Source: CBDFNN01 sp965250215
Lineage (GTDB): Bacteria > Bacteroidota > Rhodothermia > Rhodothermales > DATKEJ01
Length of the DNA stretch: 64,000 bases
Assembly (NCBI GenBank): GCA_965250215.1
Contig: CBDFNN010000004.1
Location: 2,232,001 to 2,296,000, forward strand
Direction: 5' to 3'
The notes beneath the pieces were generated by a model. It was not told the origin of the DNA and did not search any database. It worked only from the letters and a program-made list of their open reading frames with translations. Position numbers and translations under genes: made by a program. Each line of letters begins with the position of its first letter. Positions within the stretch are counted from its first letter, which is position 1. Positions 1-8,774 of the stretch are shown here, piece after piece.

Positions 1-1493
1 GAGGATGCCTCGATACGAATAGACTTCTCTTTACCCGTCGCTTTGTCTTTTGCAGACACACTAAGGATTCCATTGGCATCGATGTCAAAACTGACCTCGA
101 CTTGAGGAAGTCCACGCGGAGAAGGAGGGATGCCATCTAAATGGAATCGACCAATGGTTCGGTTGCCCTGAGCCATGGACCGGTCTCCTTGCAGAACGTG
201 AATCTCAACCGATGGCTGATTATCAGCTGCCGTCGAGAAGGTCTCTGATTTTTTCGTTGGGATTGTTGTGTTGGATTCGATCAAGCTCGTCATGACTCCA
301 CCAAGAGTCTCGATTCCGAGATTCAATGGCGTGACGTCTAGAAGGACGACATCTTGAACATCACCTGAGAGAACACCGCCTTGAATGGCAGCACCTAGTG
401 CGACAACCTCATCTGGATTCACGGATCGGTTTGGCTTCTTGCCAAAGAACTCCTCTACAACTTCCTGAATCTTGGGCATCCTTGTTGAACCACCGACCAA
501 GATCACTTCGTCAATCTCGGCTTTGCTAAATCCGGCGTCTTTCAAAGCCTTTTCCATTGGAGGCATAGTTCGGCTGATCAAGTCGTCGCAAAGCTGCTCG
601 AATTTGGAACGAGTAATATCTAAGACCAAGTGCTTCGGTCCTTCAGCGGTCGCAGTGACGAAGGGAAGGTTTACGTTGGTTGTGTTGGCCGATGACAATT
701 CCATTTTGGCTTTCTCAGCAGCTTCTTTGAGTCGCTGTAGTGCCATGGCATCATTCCTAAGATCAATACCTTCGTTCTTCTTGAATTCGTCAGCGATGTA
801 GTCAATCAACTTCTGATCGAAGTCATCTCCACCCAAATGTGTGTCACCATTGGTGCTCTTGACTTCAAAAACGCCGTCACCCAATTCTAGGATCGATATA
901 TCATAAGTACCACCACCGAGGTCAAATACTGCGATCTTTTGATCGCCTTTATTCTCAACGCCATAGGCCAATGCAGCGGCCGTTGGCTCGTTGATAATTC
1001 GCTTTACCTCAAGGCCGGCTATTTCGCCTGCCTCCTTGGTAGCTTTTCGCTGGCCATCGTTGAAGTAGGCCGGTACCGTAATAACAGCCTCGGTAACTTT
1101 CTCACCTAAATACTCTTCCGCGGTCTGCTTCAATTTCGTCAAAACGACAGCGGAAATTTCCTGGGGTGTGTAAACTTTATCCTGGATGCTGACACGAGCT
1201 GTATCGTTGTCGCCTTTGATCACCTTGTAAGGGACCGTTTTTAACTCCGATCCGACTTCAGCATGCTTTCGACCCATAAATCGCTTGATTGAAAATATTG
1301 TGTTTTCTGGATTGGTGATAGCCTGCCTTTTTGCGGGCGCTCCAACGAGTCGCTCGCCATCCTTTTTGTAGGCAACAACCGAAGGGGTTGTTCGGCCTCC
1401 CTCGGCGTTTGGAATAACGACGGCTTCGTTTCCTTCCATTACGGCAACAACTGAATTAGTCGTTCCGAGGTCGATTCCTATAATCTTACCCAT
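1..1493 (-). CDS. dnaK: Molecular chaperone DnaK (Hsp70), C-terminus beyond the window
   Basis: ATP-driven cytoplasmic chaperone that folds and rescues proteins together with DnaJ and GrpE. About 497 residues are visible. The start MGKIIGIDLGTTNS carries the phosphate-1 motif at residues 8-14. FDLGGGTYD (about 190-198) and VGGSTR (about 332-337) are further ATPase motifs. The interdomain linker DVVLLDVTPL lies near 381-390, and the first part of the substrate-binding beta domain follows. The last ~140 residues (lid) are off the edge. Translation begins at the ATG at 1493-1491. No CIRCE operator is visible upstream. Neither dnaJ nor grpE lies upstream; they may lie beyond the left edge. The assignment is certain because the Hsp70 signatures are intact. 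Confidence 0.98.
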   Translation of the reverse strand, partial: MGKIIGIDLGTTNSVVAVMEGNEAVVIPNAEGGRTTPSVVAYKKDGERLVGAPAKRQAITNPENTIFSIKRFMGRKHAEVGSELKTVPYKVIKGDNDTARVSIQDKVYTPQEISAVVLTKLKQTAEEYLGEKVTEAVITVPAYFNDGQRKATKEAGEIAGLEVKRIINEPTAAALAYGVENKGDQKIAVFDLGGGTYDISILELGDGVFEVKSTNGDTHLGGDDFDQKLIDYIADEFKKNEGIDLRNDAMALQRLKEAAEKAKMELSSANTTNVNLPFVTATAEGPKHLVLDITRSKFEQLCDDLISRTMPPMEKALKDAGFSKAEIDEVILVGGSTRMPKIQEVVEEFFGKKPNRSVNPDEVVALGAAIQGGVLSGDVQDVVLLDVTPLNLGIETLGGVMTSLIESNTTIPTKKSETFSTAADNQPSVEIHVLQGDRSMAQGNRTIGRFHLDGIPPSPRGLPQVEVSFDIDANGILSVSAKDKATGKEKSIRIEAS

Positions 1494-1572
1494 TTCTTGC
1501 TTTTGTGTATTTGCGGTTGGTTGTCAAATCTTTCAATCATTGTATATCAAAAGAGATGCCAAGGCCTCATTT

Positions 1573-1588
1573 TATGACATTATGACAT
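1573..1588. repeat. Perfect tandem 8-bp repeat upstream of dnaK
   Basis: TATGACAT occurs twice with no gap (1573-1580 and 1581-1588), about 80 bp upstream of the dnaK start in the dnaK-pgsA divergent region. A directly repeated octamer here could be a regulator site for either gene. No known heat-shock operator is recognised, so the role is inference only. Confidence 0.4.
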
Positions 1589-1630
1589 GTTGGTAGCTCG
1601 TAGATGTACTTATTGACAGACTTCAAGCGT

Positions 1631-1658
1631 TTACCGTGTTCCGTATTCCGTTTGCCGA
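1631..1658. repeat. Heptanucleotide tandem repeat (CCGT-type)
   Basis: Four consecutive 7-mers, ttaCCGT, gttCCGT, attCCGT and ttgCCGA, lie between dnaK and pgsA. They are imperfect but keep strict 7-bp phase. Similar 7-bp-phased tracts with other core sequences occur at 8648, 49161 and 53476, so this looks like a recurring class of intergenic short tandem repeat in this genome. Confidence 0.55.
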
Positions 1659-1738
1659 GCGGTATTTTGGGTGTCTGATTTTAACAAGGTCGACAGCAAA
1701 CTGCCTTTGATATGCCTATATTCCATCAGTCTCACACG

Positions 1739-2317
1739 ATGAAACACCTACCAAACACACTAACAATTGGTCGGATTATTCTGACCCCCGTTTTCGTTTA
1801 TTTGATGCTCAAGGGCAGCTTTGTGAGTCAGGTGTGCGGCGTTGTGATATTCATTCTTGCGGCTCTGTCGGATCTTTTTGATGGAAAAATCGCGAGGAAG
1901 CATGGATACACCTCTCGTCTTGGGAAATTTCTAGATCCCCTCGCTGATAAAGTATTAGTGCTTTCTGCCCTTTGCATTATGCCTATTCTTCTTCCCGGCG
2001 TTGTTCCTTGGTGGGCCGTTGGTCTAATTGCCGCGCGTGATATTTTGATCACAGCAAAGAGAATGTGGGCTGAATCCCAAGGGAAATCGATTCCTACCCT
2101 ACATCTAGCAAAATGGAAAACAACGGTCCAGCTAACCTTTGTTATCTCTGTTTTGGTTTTTATCGCTGCTACAAAGACACCAGTCCTTCCTGAACTCGGA
2201 CGCCTGGCAGATTGGTTACTTTATTCTCCCTTTACTTTTGTTTTCCTTTTGATTACAGTTGCCTTCACTCTGTACACGGGCATTTTGTATTTCCAAAAAG
2301 AAGCCGCCGCAAGTTAA
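1739..2317 (+). CDS. pgsA: CDP-diacylglycerol--glycerol-3-phosphate 3-phosphatidyltransferase
   Basis: Inner-membrane enzyme making phosphatidylglycerol phosphate from CDP-diacylglycerol and glycerol-3-phosphate. The protein has 192 residues with several hydrophobic segments. It carries the full CDP-alcohol phosphotransferase signature D-x2-DG-x2-AR-x8-G-x3-D-x3-D at about residues 45-70 (beginning DLFDGKIAR, ending LDPLADK). The in-frame ATG at 1712 would add nine polar residues, so the ATG at 1739 (MKHLPNTLTIGR) is preferred because family members start there. pyrE follows after 2 bp. Order pgsA-pyrE-cinA suggests co-transcription. Other CDP-alcohol transferases (PssA, cardiolipin synthase) share the motif, but size and the NTLTIGR start fit PgsA best. 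Confidence 0.93.
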   Translation: MKHLPNTLTIGRIILTPVFVYLMLKGSFVSQVCGVVIFILAALSDLFDGKIARKHGYTSRLGKFLDPLADKVLVLSALCIMPILLPGVVPWWAVGLIAARDILITAKRMWAESQGKSIPTLHLAKWKTTVQLTFVISVLVFIAATKTPVLPELGRLADWLLYSPFTFVFLLITVAFTLYTGILYFQKEAAAS

Positions 2318-2319
2318 TC

Positions 2320-2958
2320 ATGACAAATCCCATTCTTGCGTCAAGTCTCGCATCGTCACTTCTCGAAATTGGCGCCGTCGTTTTGCGGCCCGATGATCCT
2401 TTTACTTGGGCCTCAGGAATCAAGTCACCAATATATTGTGACAACAGGTTGACCCTATCCTATCCGAGCCTAAGAAAAACGATAGCAAAAGGTTTTGTCG
2501 ATATTCTCATGAGTCAAGATCAATTGCCGGAAGTAATCGTGGGTACAGCCACAGCTGGAATTCCTCACGCCGCTTGGGTCGCCGATCTTCTCGATTTGCC
2601 GATGGCCTATGTTCGATCAAAGGCCAAGAAGCATGGAAAGGCAAATCAGATAGAAGGTCTCCTTGAGGAAGGTGATCGTGTTGTGGTAATCGAAGACCTT
2701 ATCTCGACCGGATTGTCCTCGTTGAACGCAGTTGATGCCCTTGCAAAAGTTGGGGCTTATGCCGAACAAGTATTGGCCATTTTTAGTTATGGATTGCCCA
2801 AGGCAAAATCAGCTTTTTCTGAGGCCGCGGTCGATTTTAAGACCCTCACAAATTATGACGTCCTTCTTGAGGTCGCCGTTGAGGAGGAGCGAATTACGGC
2901 TGATGATCTTTCGACCTTGAAAGCATGGAAGCAAGACCCCGCATCTTGGAGGGCTTAG
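2320..2958 (+). CDS. pyrE: Orotate phosphoribosyltransferase
   Basis: Pyrimidine biosynthesis enzyme that joins orotate and PRPP to give orotidine 5'-monophosphate. The protein has 212 residues, normal for the family. The PRPP-binding loop VVVIEDLISTG is at about residues 122-132, and the flexible-loop lysine region KAKKHGKANQIEG precedes it. The reading frame is open further upstream (an ATG at 2212), but that would overlap pgsA by more than 100 bp. The ATG at 2320, two bases after the pgsA stop, gives the standard N-terminus. cinA starts immediately after its stop codon. No other pyr genes are nearby. Confidence 0.95.
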   Translation: MTNPILASSLASSLLEIGAVVLRPDDPFTWASGIKSPIYCDNRLTLSYPSLRKTIAKGFVDILMSQDQLPEVIVGTATAGIPHAAWVADLLDLPMAYVRSKAKKHGKANQIEGLLEEGDRVVVIEDLISTGLSSLNAVDALAKVGAYAEQVLAIFSYGLPKAKSAFSEAAVDFKTLTNYDVLLEVAVEEERITADDLSTLKAWKQDPASWRA

Positions 2959-4224
2959 ATGAAGGCGGGTATTCTCACGATTGGTGACGAGCTACTCATT
3001 GGTCAGGTCATCAACACAAATACAGCATGGCTGGGCCAGCGCCTTAATGCCATCGGTTTTGAAGTCCATAGTCAAGTGACCGTTGGCGACGGAATGCAAA
3101 GCATGCTGTCCGCTATGGAGGCCATGTCATTCGATTGCGACTTGATCATAATGACCGGCGGACTTGGCCCGACTCATGATGATATTACCAAACATGCCCT
3201 CGCGAGTTTTGCAGGCGTTGAGCTGGAGATGGATGAGTCCGTTCTTGCATCCGTTGCTGAGAAACTGCGTCACAGAGGTAGAGAGGTGACGGAGGGGAGT
3301 CGACAAATCGGACTGGTTCCAAACGGTGCCGAGGTCCTCGAGAATCCAAAAGGAACGGCTCCAGGTCTGTGGATGCATCGGCAGAGTATTGGTGCTCCAG
3401 GTGCCACTTCCTTTATCGCAGTTCCTGGTGTACCCTATGAAATGAAGGTCATTTTTGATCAGCACATCGCACCCCTATTGAGTGAATTGTCTGGCTTGAA
3501 AGTAATCTGTCAAAAGACACTTTTGACGGCGGGAACGGGGGAGTCGATGTTGGCAAAAAAACTCGGTGACATTTCGGAATTTCTTGACGCAGGGCTCAGT
3601 CTTGCATGGTTGCCTAATGCCGTAACGGGTGTTCGAATCCGAATAACTGCAAAGGGTAATGATCAAGCGAGCACCAAAAGAGAATTAACCACCTTTGAAA
3701 ATCGAATTCGAAAGGCGCTAAGCGATTATATCTACGGAGAAGCAGGGGATACTCTCGAAGAAAAACTTGGGTCTCGATTGAGAGAACGAGGACTTAAAGT
3801 AGCTGTCGCGGAGAGCTGCACCGGAGGACTATTGGGAGACAGATTGACACGATACGCTGGCTCGTCTGATTTCTTTCAAGGCGGGGTTATAACCTACTCT
3901 AACTTAGCCAAGGTAGAAATGCTTGATGTGGATGAGCATGTCCTAAATCGGAAGGGTGCTGTAAGTGGCGAAGTGGCAAAGATGATGGCAGAATCCGTTC
4001 GCCAGAAGTTTGGAGCCGATATAGGTCTAAGCACGACCGGTGTTGCTGGTCCGGGCGGAGGGTCTTTGGATAAACCAGTGGGAACGGTCTATACCGCGAT
4101 TGCTAGTGAGGGAGTCACGGATGTGAAAAAGCTAAGCCTGACAAGAGATCGGGATATCAACAGAACACTCGCAACGACTTACCTTCTTTTTAGAACCTTT
4201 CGTTCTTTGGAAGAAGTCAAATAG
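2959..4224 (+). CDS. cinA: CinA family protein (MoCF-like domain plus NMN deamidase PncC domain)
   Basis: Two-domain CinA of 421 residues. The N-terminal molybdopterin-binding-like (COG1058) domain has GDELLIGQVINTNTAWL and TGGLGPTHDD, which in characterised homologues hydrolyses ADP-ribose-type pyrophosphates. The C-terminal PncC domain has AESCTGG (about 284-290) and TTGVAGPGGG (about 359-368), which deamidates nicotinamide mononucleotide in NAD recycling. The ATG directly abuts the pyrE stop codon. CinA is often encoded next to recA and co-expressed with it; here recA lies about 5.5 kb downstream behind an accessory insertion. A role in competence is historical naming and cannot be read from sequence. 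Confidence 0.95.
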   Translation: MKAGILTIGDELLIGQVINTNTAWLGQRLNAIGFEVHSQVTVGDGMQSMLSAMEAMSFDCDLIIMTGGLGPTHDDITKHALASFAGVELEMDESVLASVAEKLRHRGREVTEGSRQIGLVPNGAEVLENPKGTAPGLWMHRQSIGAPGATSFIAVPGVPYEMKVIFDQHIAPLLSELSGLKVICQKTLLTAGTGESMLAKKLGDISEFLDAGLSLAWLPNAVTGVRIRITAKGNDQASTKRELTTFENRIRKALSDYIYGEAGDTLEEKLGSRLRERGLKVAVAESCTGGLLGDRLTRYAGSSDFFQGGVITYSNLAKVEMLDVDEHVLNRKGAVSGEVAKMMAESVRQKFGADIGLSTTGVAGPGGGSLDKPVGTVYTAIASEGVTDVKKLSLTRDRDINRTLATTYLLFRTFRSLEEVK

Positions 4225-4246
4225 AGACTGTTTTCAAGACGATCGC

Positions 4247-4972
4247 TTAGCCCTTAGTGATTGCAAAACTATTTCTTGATCGCGCAGCAAATGTGCTATC
4301 GATTGAAATTATTTCCTGAGTATGTTGACGATCCTGCCACTCTTTCAGCGAATACCCAGTCGAACTTTTGAGCATTTCGTGATAGAAGATAATTATTTCG
4401 TTTTTTCTATCCTGACTAGCTAGTCCAACAAATCTAGACATCATCACATGATCTTCTAAGGAAAAACCTTTCTCCTTTAAGAAGGATATAGTTCTTGCCC
4501 ATTCTCCATTCGGATTATCATTTATCGATTCTTTCGTGTCATAGTACCAAGTATTATGACGAAATTTATTTTCTCCAATGAAGTCCGCGTTGTCAAAATT
4601 GTAATTGTAGATTAAATCATTTTCAGGCAAGAAGCCTTCAAATTGGACGATGAAGAGCTTAATTATATCGTGATTAGAATCAGCCTTTGAGAACACATAT
4701 CTCTCACCCGAAGCGATTGCTTTGCCGAGAATGTCAGCTGAATATTCGTCAGAATTTGCGATTATCTCAAAATCAAATTTGCCAAGGAACTCGAATTCTT
4801 CATTTACCTTGATTTCAACTTCTGGGAGTTCGGTTGAGCGAATGACATTATCATCGACCCAGCGAATATTTGAATTCTCTTCTGATCCGTTCTCTGTGTA
4901 GCCTGTAGTCTTTGCTCCTTCATGGCAACCTGCCAGCAAGGAAATAGCGAATAGTAAAAGGACTTTGTTCAT
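4247..4972 (-). CDS. Hypothetical lipoprotein, AT-rich gene
   Basis: I do not recognise this 241-residue protein. It starts MNKVLLLFAISLLAGC, a clear lipoprotein signal with lipobox cysteine 16, so the mature protein should be lipid-anchored in the envelope. The rest is acidic and soluble-looking, with no motif I can name. Sampled lines of this gene are about 28-35% G+C, against about 50% in the neighbouring cinA, which suggests foreign origin. It runs against cinA, ends 22 bp from it, and is divergent from the large repeat protein at 5244. It is part of the accessory stretch between cinA and recA. Confidence 0.75.
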   Translation of the reverse strand: MNKVLLLFAISLLAGCHEGAKTTGYTENGSEENSNIRWVDDNVIRSTELPEVEIKVNEEFEFLGKFDFEIIANSDEYSADILGKAIASGERYVFSKADSNHDIIKLFIVQFEGFLPENDLIYNYNFDNADFIGENKFRHNTWYYDTKESINDNPNGEWARTISFLKEKGFSLEDHVMMSRFVGLASQDRKNEIIIFYHEMLKSSTGYSLKEWQDRQHTQEIISIDSTFAARSRNSFAITKG

Positions 4973-5243
4973 CGATTTCGATCTCTATTGAATTTGGCTA
5001 TTTGTGAATGAGTTTAAGATTACCACAGAGCACGCTTGATGAGTTATGGCTAGATAGGCATTATTAATTCCACCTATGTAGAATCTAGCAGGAAAGAATA
5101 AAAATCATTTTTGAATTCTGAGCCCATTCTTCTTGGATTTTCGGTAGTCTAAATAGTCTGTCGCCCATCGAGATTATTGGTCGAAGATTTCGTTCTGAAG
5201 AAATTATCACCTGTCCCTCACACGGGATGACATACGTAATGCT

Positions 5244-8200
5244 ATGAAAACGTTTTGCACATTACTTCTTTGCACCTACTGCATATTTTCCTCTGATTTA
5301 CTCGTCGCTGATGCGGATGAAGAAGATAAAATAAAAGCTACCGTGACTTGGACCGGATTGGGTGATGGTGCATCCTGGACTGATGCCATGAATTGGGACA
5401 GTGATCCCGCACTTCCGGGAGCAGGGGACGATGTGGTGATCGACCTGGCAGGTTCCAATACGATTAATACCGGAGCGGGGACAAAGACAATAAATAGCTT
5501 TTCATTAGAAGGCAGCAACACATTAAATCAGTCGGTCACGATCAATATATCGGCAGCTAGTTCGATTGGCACTGACGCCATTTGGAATTGGACCGGTGGT
5601 AATCTTGGTGGAGCTCAAATTTCGAATTCCGGTATTGTGAACATCGTGGCCGCCGGAACCAAGCATCTTTCCAGTTTAACTACATTTATCAACAATGGAT
5701 CTATCGTTCTAACAGGTGTTGGAATTCTCTATATGAGAGGCACTACTGTTTTGACCAATAATGGATTGATAGATATTCAAGACCCTGGTCACGCTCTAGA
5801 ATTTTGGTCAGGTACGCCAAGCTTGGTCAACTCTTCTACAGGAATAATTCGAAGATCGACAACGACTGGAGACCAAACAATCGATGTTGCTGTGACCAAC
5901 AACGGAGGGAAAATAGAAGTCCTGACTGGCGGCATCCTTCTTACCCGAGCGGGTACCTTCAATGGCGGGACATACGATACAGCTGCCTCAACGAATTTAG
6001 AGTTTAAAACTGGCATTCATGTTTTTGCAGGTGATTTATCAGGGAATGACCTTGGTAGAATATTCTCGTCCTTCACCATGTCTATTCCGGTCGCTGCCTC
6101 GTTCAATTTTTCAAACATGGGATTTGAAAAAACCTCAGGTTCAATAACGGGAGGTGGAACGCTTACTAATGATGGCCTTCTCAAAATTACGACCGCAAGT
6201 ACAAAAAAATTACATTCTGCAACCCTTGTGAACAATGACAGAATCGAGGTTTATGATGATGGAATATTCTATTTCCAAACGGACGCTGAACTAATTAACA
6301 ACAGTCTTTTTGAATTGAAGAATGCTGCAGCACCCATTGATCTCTTCTCGGGAACGACAGTTTTCACGAACAAAACAAGTGGTATCATAAGGAAAAGCAC
6401 TGACGGAGACGTGAGTACATTTGATGTTCCAGTAGATAACCAAGGTGGGAAAATCGATGTCACATCTGGGGGTATAAAGTTTACGAGAGCAAGTACTTTT
6501 ACGGGAGGGACCTACGACACCGCGGCCAGTACCTCTATCGAGCTAGCGACTGGGATACATGTTTTTGCTGGAACACTGTCCGGAAGTGATCTTGGGCGAC
6601 TATTTTCGACCTCGGTTATTTCGATTCCAGCTGCCGCGACCCTCAATTTCTTGGGCACTGGTTTTGAAAAAGCCGGCTCAGACATCTCGGGAGGGGGGAC
6701 CCTGACCAACACTGGACTATTGACTTTTCGCTCTGGTGCTACAAAAACTCTGACTGGCAATACGACTATTGTCAATGATGGAACGATTGAGGTATATGAT
6801 GATCCTATTCTCTATTTCGTTGGTACATCTTCGATGGTCAACAACGGTCTTTTCGAAATTAAGAATGGCAATGCACTTGTAGATGTGTTTTCAGGTACTC
6901 CGGTATTTCTGAACAACGCAAGTGGGACAATACGTAAATCAACCGATGCCGTCACCGCAGTTTGGGACCTAGTACTAGATAATCAGGGAGGAAAGATTGA
7001 TGTAGTCTCGGGCGGGATCCGTTTTACCCGAGCTAGTACTTTTGCAGGTGGAACTTACGACACCGTGGCAGGGACGAGCCTAGAGTTTGCTACTGGGATT
7101 CATCAGTTCTCTGGTGAATTGAGTGGGTCTGATCTCGGCAGGACTTTTTCTAGCTCTGCAATGAGTATCCCGGCTAGTGCGGACTTGAATTTTAATAATA
7201 TGGGATTCGAAAAATCGAATAGTAACATATCAGGCGACGGTATTCTGAAAAACCTTGGCAAGATGTCCGTGACTGGGGCAACGACAAAGCATCTCACTGG
7301 AGCTACTACCCTCGAAAACGATGGCATTTTCAGTTTTGAAGCAACGGGTATATTCTATCTTCGAGATACCGCTAAATTCCAAAACGATGGACTCCTTGAA
7401 ATTGTTGGAAATGGTCCAATAGATTTGTTTTCGGGAACGCCGAGTTTTGAAAATTCACTGGGAGCCACTTTTCGAAAATCTAGCGCTGGAACGCAAATAG
7501 TTGATGTTGATTTCTCCAACGCTGGGTTGATAGATGTGGTGACTGGCACGAGTAATTTTACTGCCGATCTTAATCATCAAGCAGGAGGCCTTATTAGTGG
7601 AAACGGCGCGATTGATGTCACGACTACTTTTACGCAGGATGGAGATACGGGACCAGGTGCTTCGCCGGGTGTTCTGAACTGGACTGGGGATTGGATGCCA
7701 AGTGCAGGTTCAACTTATTTTGTTGAATTGGGTGGGGCAACTCCGGGGCCGACTTCGAGTGATCACGATCAGCTTGTGGTTTCAGGTTCTGGCACGATGA
7801 GTGGGATCATTGACGCAAGGCTGTTCGACAATTTCATTCCTACTGTCGGTGATCAATTTACAATCATGACATGCGCCGGAGGATGCTCTGGTAGTTTCGC
7901 TACGATTGCATCGCTCGGAGGAATTTCCTATTCGGTAACGGTCAACGCAAATGATGTTGTTCTCGAGGTCACCGGTCTGTCTACCCTTAGCCTTACAGCT
8001 TTTTTAGCTGGAGCGACTGCTAATGTATTGCAGGGTGGTGCAGTCATGGATATCGATTTGAATACCGGTGGATTTCTGCCACTTACAGACCCCTATGGTG
8101 GAGGAGTCAGCGTTCCTGATTTCACCGGAGCTCGGTCAGATGTCGTCGATTGGGTCCAGGTCGAACTTCGAAACGATCCTGGCACCCCTCAAACTATTCC

Positions 8201-8642
8201 TGAAGGATTTAAAATTGGGCTTCTTAAATCAAACGGAAAAATCGTTGATATTGATGGATTGAGTCCTCTATTTTTTGGCGAGATCGGGGGCAACATGCAT
8301 CCTGTGATTCATCATCGAAACCATCTTTCCATTGCTTCTAAAGACCCCATCGATGTTGGTCCATCTGCTAGTGCTGTCAATTATAGTTTCTTGTCGGCAA
8401 GCGATCAGGCCTTTGGGACAAATCCTATGGTTCTGATAGACGGTATATGGAGCATGTGGGGAGGAGACGACAATGGAGATGGAAGTATTACGGCTAATGA
8501 CTTCCTACTCGGTTGGCTTCCATTGAATGGTTTGTCTCCCGCATATAACGATGCCGACTTCAACATGGACAGCGAATTTACAGCCTTCGACTTCCTAAAT
8601 ATTTGGTTGCCAGGCAATGGACAGGCTTCGCAGATACCCTAG
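5244..8642 (+). CDS. Large secreted repeat protein with dockerin-like C-terminus
   Basis: A 1132-residue protein with an N-terminal signal peptide (hydrophobic core at about 5-20). A module beginning near TWTGLGDGASWTDAMNW resembles the first strands of autotransporter or adhesin beta-helices. Three repeats of about 180 residues plus a partial fourth follow (about residues 123-780), rich in N, G, T and S, with recurrent GGTYDT, SGxDLGR and MGFEK-type positions. The tail holds a Bacteroidota-type module (VVDWVQVELR, HHRNHLSI). Two EF-hand-like, dockerin-like calcium loops close it: DDNGDGSITANDFLLGW and DFNMDSEFTAFDFLNIWLP. It ends SQIP. Likely a surface or exported adhesin or cell-wall-associated protein. 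Ligand and export route are unknown; no clear type IX sorting domain is seen. Confidence 0.85.
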   Translation: MKTFCTLLLCTYCIFSSDLLVADADEEDKIKATVTWTGLGDGASWTDAMNWDSDPALPGAGDDVVIDLAGSNTINTGAGTKTINSFSLEGSNTLNQSVTINISAASSIGTDAIWNWTGGNLGGAQISNSGIVNIVAAGTKHLSSLTTFINNGSIVLTGVGILYMRGTTVLTNNGLIDIQDPGHALEFWSGTPSLVNSSTGIIRRSTTTGDQTIDVAVTNNGGKIEVLTGGILLTRAGTFNGGTYDTAASTNLEFKTGIHVFAGDLSGNDLGRIFSSFTMSIPVAASFNFSNMGFEKTSGSITGGGTLTNDGLLKITTASTKKLHSATLVNNDRIEVYDDGIFYFQTDAELINNSLFELKNAAAPIDLFSGTTVFTNKTSGIIRKSTDGDVSTFDVPVDNQGGKIDVTSGGIKFTRASTFTGGTYDTAASTSIELATGIHVFAGTLSGSDLGRLFSTSVISIPAAATLNFLGTGFEKAGSDISGGGTLTNTGLLTFRSGATKTLTGNTTIVNDGTIEVYDDPILYFVGTSSMVNNGLFEIKNGNALVDVFSGTPVFLNNASGTIRKSTDAVTAVWDLVLDNQGGKIDVVSGGIRFTRASTFAGGTYDTVAGTSLEFATGIHQFSGELSGSDLGRTFSSSAMSIPASADLNFNNMGFEKSNSNISGDGILKNLGKMSVTGATTKHLTGATTLENDGIFSFEATGIFYLRDTAKFQNDGLLEIVGNGPIDLFSGTPSFENSLGATFRKSSAGTQIVDVDFSNAGLIDVVTGTSNFTADLNHQAGGLISGNGAIDVTTTFTQDGDTGPGASPGVLNWTGDWMPSAGSTYFVELGGATPGPTSSDHDQLVVSGSGTMSGIIDARLFDNFIPTVGDQFTIMTCAGGCSGSFATIASLGGISYSVTVNANDVVLEVTGLSTLSLTAFLAGATANVLQGGAVMDIDLNTGGFLPLTDPYGGGVSVPDFTGARSDVVDWVQVELRNDPGTPQTIPEGFKIGLLKSNGKIVDIDGLSPLFFGEIGGNMHPVIHHRNHLSIASKDPIDVGPSASAVNYSFLSASDQAFGTNPMVLIDGIWSMWGGDDNGDGSITANDFLLGWLPLNGLSPAYNDADFNMDSEFTAFDFLNIWLPGNGQASQIP
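5610..7590 (+). repeat. Intragenic repeats of about 540 bp (3.6 copies)
   Basis: Within the large secreted protein, units begin near 5610, 6150, 6690 and 7233, giving periods of 540, 540 and 543 bp (180, 180 and 181 codons). The GGTYDT anchor recurs at 5964, 6504 and 7047. The fourth unit is incomplete and more diverged. Protein similarity is strong but the DNA has drifted, so this is an old in-frame duplication kept at protein level rather than a fresh expansion. Confidence 0.9.
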
Positions 8643-8647
8643 AAGAA

Positions 8648-8668
8648 GTGAGGAGTGGGGAGTGAGGA
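8648..8668. repeat. Heptanucleotide tandem repeat (GTGAGGA-type)
   Basis: Three 7-mers in phase, GTGAGGA, GTGGGGA and GTGAGGA, lie six bases after the stop codon of the large repeat protein. They belong to the same 7-bp-phased intergenic class seen at 1631, 49161 and 53476. No terminator with a U-tract is visible at this convergent gene end. Confidence 0.6.
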
Positions 8669-8774
8669 GTCGGCCTAGCTTCTAATTCGGACTTATTTTA
8701 TACTGAAGGAATGAGGGTATCGAATTAATATTGACCGATTGGCTTGAGCAATTAAGACATCGCCAATGTTAAAT

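Noticed and set aside
472..801. Plus-strand reading frame of 109 codons opposite dnaK
   Set aside because: It lies wholly antisense to the conserved dnaK frame and has no family resemblance; it is a codon-usage shadow.
1494..1738. CIRCE or sigma-32-type heat-shock element before dnaK
   Set aside because: No TTAGCACTC-N9-GAGTGCTAA or recognisable heat-shock promoter is present; only a tandem octamer and heptamer tract are seen.
2212..2319. Upstream-extended start of pyrE
   Set aside because: The extension overlaps pgsA by more than 100 bp and encodes nothing like a pyrE N-terminus; the ATG at 2320 fits.
5610..7590. CRISPR-like or transposon repeat
   Set aside because: The repeats are 540 bp, in frame, conserved at protein level and part of one long coding sequence; there are no short direct repeats with spacers.
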